DNA of 64,000 nucleotides from Prorocentrum cordatum (lineage: Eukaryota; Sar; Dinophyceae; Prorocentrales; Prorocentraceae). The notes beneath the pieces are model-generated. The model worked only from the letters and a program-made list of their open reading frames with translations. It was not told where the DNA came from and did not search any database. This document shows, one piece after another, positions 62,666 to 64,000 of the stretch. The translations under genes were made by a program, and so were the position numbers. The stretch covers positions 62,001 through 126,000 of the forward strand of contig CAUYUJ010010446.1 in the NCBI GenBank assembly GCA_963575745.1, in the 5' to 3' direction. How positions within the stretch are numbered: the first letter of the stretch is position 1; every line of letters begins with the position of its first letter.

Positions 62666-64000
62666 CATACGGAGGCAGGTTCAAAATGCAACGCTGAGTT
62701 CAACAATATCATCATAATCTCAATTTCTCTTGCCGATGCTGCTTCACGGCGGCGCCGAGGCCTCATAATTTAGCTCTCCCGTAGCCAATTATCCCAGAGA
62801 GGGGGCCGGCGGCAGGGGGCGAAGCCCTTACGGATAGATGATACATTCTTCAAAAATATCAGGACATCAGGGTGAAGCACTGACCGCCAAAACATAAACA
62901 TGACTTCCACATGGGCACGTAATCATCCGGGGCCAGGCGGGAACCACGTCTCTGGAACGTTAAAGCCCTTACCTGGCGATGTCAATCTGAGCGAGAAATC
63001 CTCATGAGCCATGGGGGGATACCTTGAAGCCGCAACCCTGAGAGATTCAACATGGACTAACCTTGGGCAAGGAGTCCTCCAGGTTCAAGCGGGACTCACG
63101 CCTGGGGGATGTTGGAGCCATGGCCTGAAGGCTTCAGTACCTTTCCACCATGGGCGAACCCAAGGGGGCAGCGGCGACTTGGCAATGATGCACTACGTTA
63201 TGCAGTGCACAACGATGTGTCCTGCACTGTGCGCACTAAACACCGAACAACACTCGGAGTCTATAAGCGGAGAGTCCAGACGCCGAGAGAGCAGTCAAGG
63301 ACCGTACCATATTATCTTCTGACTGACCTGCTCAAATTGCACACCCACGGGTAGGGTCCTCATTCATGAAATCGTCCTCGCCGTCACCGATGAATTCGGC
63401 CTCCGCGCTGCAAACAGGTACATGAGGGAAGGTAGAGACAGGAATGGCAGAGAGGAGCGCGCCATCCTACCCAAGGGGGCCTGGAGAGTCTACACATCAA
63501 GCACGTGTCCACCGCGCATGTCTAGAACTGTTCATCGCTAGCCATGCTCAGGCCTGGATACTCGTTGCCCCTGATGATTCTATAAAGGCCGAGGGCAATC
63601 AGAAGCGAACGAAAAATGACTCTGAACAGTGCACCCTCGCAGGACAGAGTTCGGAAACAGACTATGCGCTGATGGCAAGGGACCCAGAAACGCGCTAAGG
63701 AGTGGACCGTTATCATTCGCGCATCGTCTATTCCCCGTCCGGGGAGCAAACGACAAATGGTGTCATGGCTGTCCCTGTGTTCGGTACTCGAACCTTGGAG
63801 ACACGAGGCAATAGCGTGCAATAGTTTTGAATACACGATTCGTCGGCCCAGTGTGCAAAAAGGCGTCCAAGATCCGAACCTCGGCACCTCAGGAAACCAG
63901 CCTGCACGCCCAAAGCCGCCCTGGACGGCCGATCTGGAGCTCGTGCACTACTCCAGGCGCTGAGCGCGTCGAGAGAACTTCTGGAGGGGCCAATGCCACC
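62666..64000. other. Interval without recognisable gene
   Basis: Apart from a short 'ttcaacatggactaaccttg' motif (63,049) related to the 60.2 kb repeat, I see no repeat, RNA gene or protein family. Confidence 0.5.

Noticed and set aside
1-64000. tRNA, rRNA, 5S, U-RNA genes or dinoflagellate spliced-leader relics
   Set aside because: I looked by eye for the spliced-leader word and for typical tRNA B-box words and found no convincing match; a covariance-model scan would be decisive.

Overview
This window reads as intergenic, repeat-saturated nuclear DNA of a dinoflagellate. I infer this from three things: retroelement protein families I associate with Symbiodinium, Polarella and Prorocentrum genomes (copia polyproteins with an extra FGKH..Y..W module, and RT / RNase H / recombinase-like elements with a YVDN box); a high-GC background broken by trinucleotide, pentanucleotide and 43-110 base tandem arrays; and the absence of any recognisable host gene, tRNA, rRNA or spliced-leader relic. 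The species is not determined; the GC-richness would suit a Prorocentrum-like genome, but that is a guess.

Layout. 1-5.3 kb: a frameshift-riddled Ty1/copia element (copia A, minus strand) keeping Gag, protease, integrase, RT and RNase H in order and cut by the window edge. 5.4-7.7 kb: a 258-base tandem duplication and a composite AGCAT-pentamer repeat. 7.7-11.1 kb: a decayed non-LTR element (LINE 1, plus) with RT, Cys/His knuckle and RNase H. 11.9-13.6 kb: a ~100-base minisatellite. 13.9-19.0 kb: a minus-strand element with an N-terminal GIY-YIG endonuclease and an RT, plus a second Arg/Asp-rich ORF, flanked by 170-base direct repeats; it resembles N-terminal-endonuclease Penelope-like elements. 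20.5-21.6 kb: a LINE 3' scrap. 22-24.3 kb: simple repeats. 24.3-27.4 kb: LINE 2 (plus). 28-29.4 kb: ATC-rich DNA and duplicated segments.

28.9-47.0 kb is one nested structure on the minus strand. An older DIRS-like element (ORF1, RT, RNase H, tyrosine-recombinase-like domain) exists as two tandem copies, about 97% identical where compared. Copy 1 was split at its ORF1/RT border by copia B (32,778-40,979), an almost complete 8.2 kb Ty1/copia element with two 286-base LTRs, a 5-base target duplication (AGCAG), a primer-binding site, and Gag-protease, SAP/ExoX-like, pre-integrase, integrase, RT and RNase H regions. Copy 2 keeps the empty site.

47-52 kb holds unassigned sequence and a plus-strand Gag fragment ending at a ~110-base minisatellite (51.9-54.06 kb). 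54.7-58.7 kb is a 90-base satellite in two blocks, the second nearly homogeneous with a 180-base higher-order period. 60.6-61.9 kb holds three more AGCAT-type elements in alternating orientation, followed by a 43-base tandem array. No cellular pathway is encoded here; the coding content is retroelement machinery, mostly dead.
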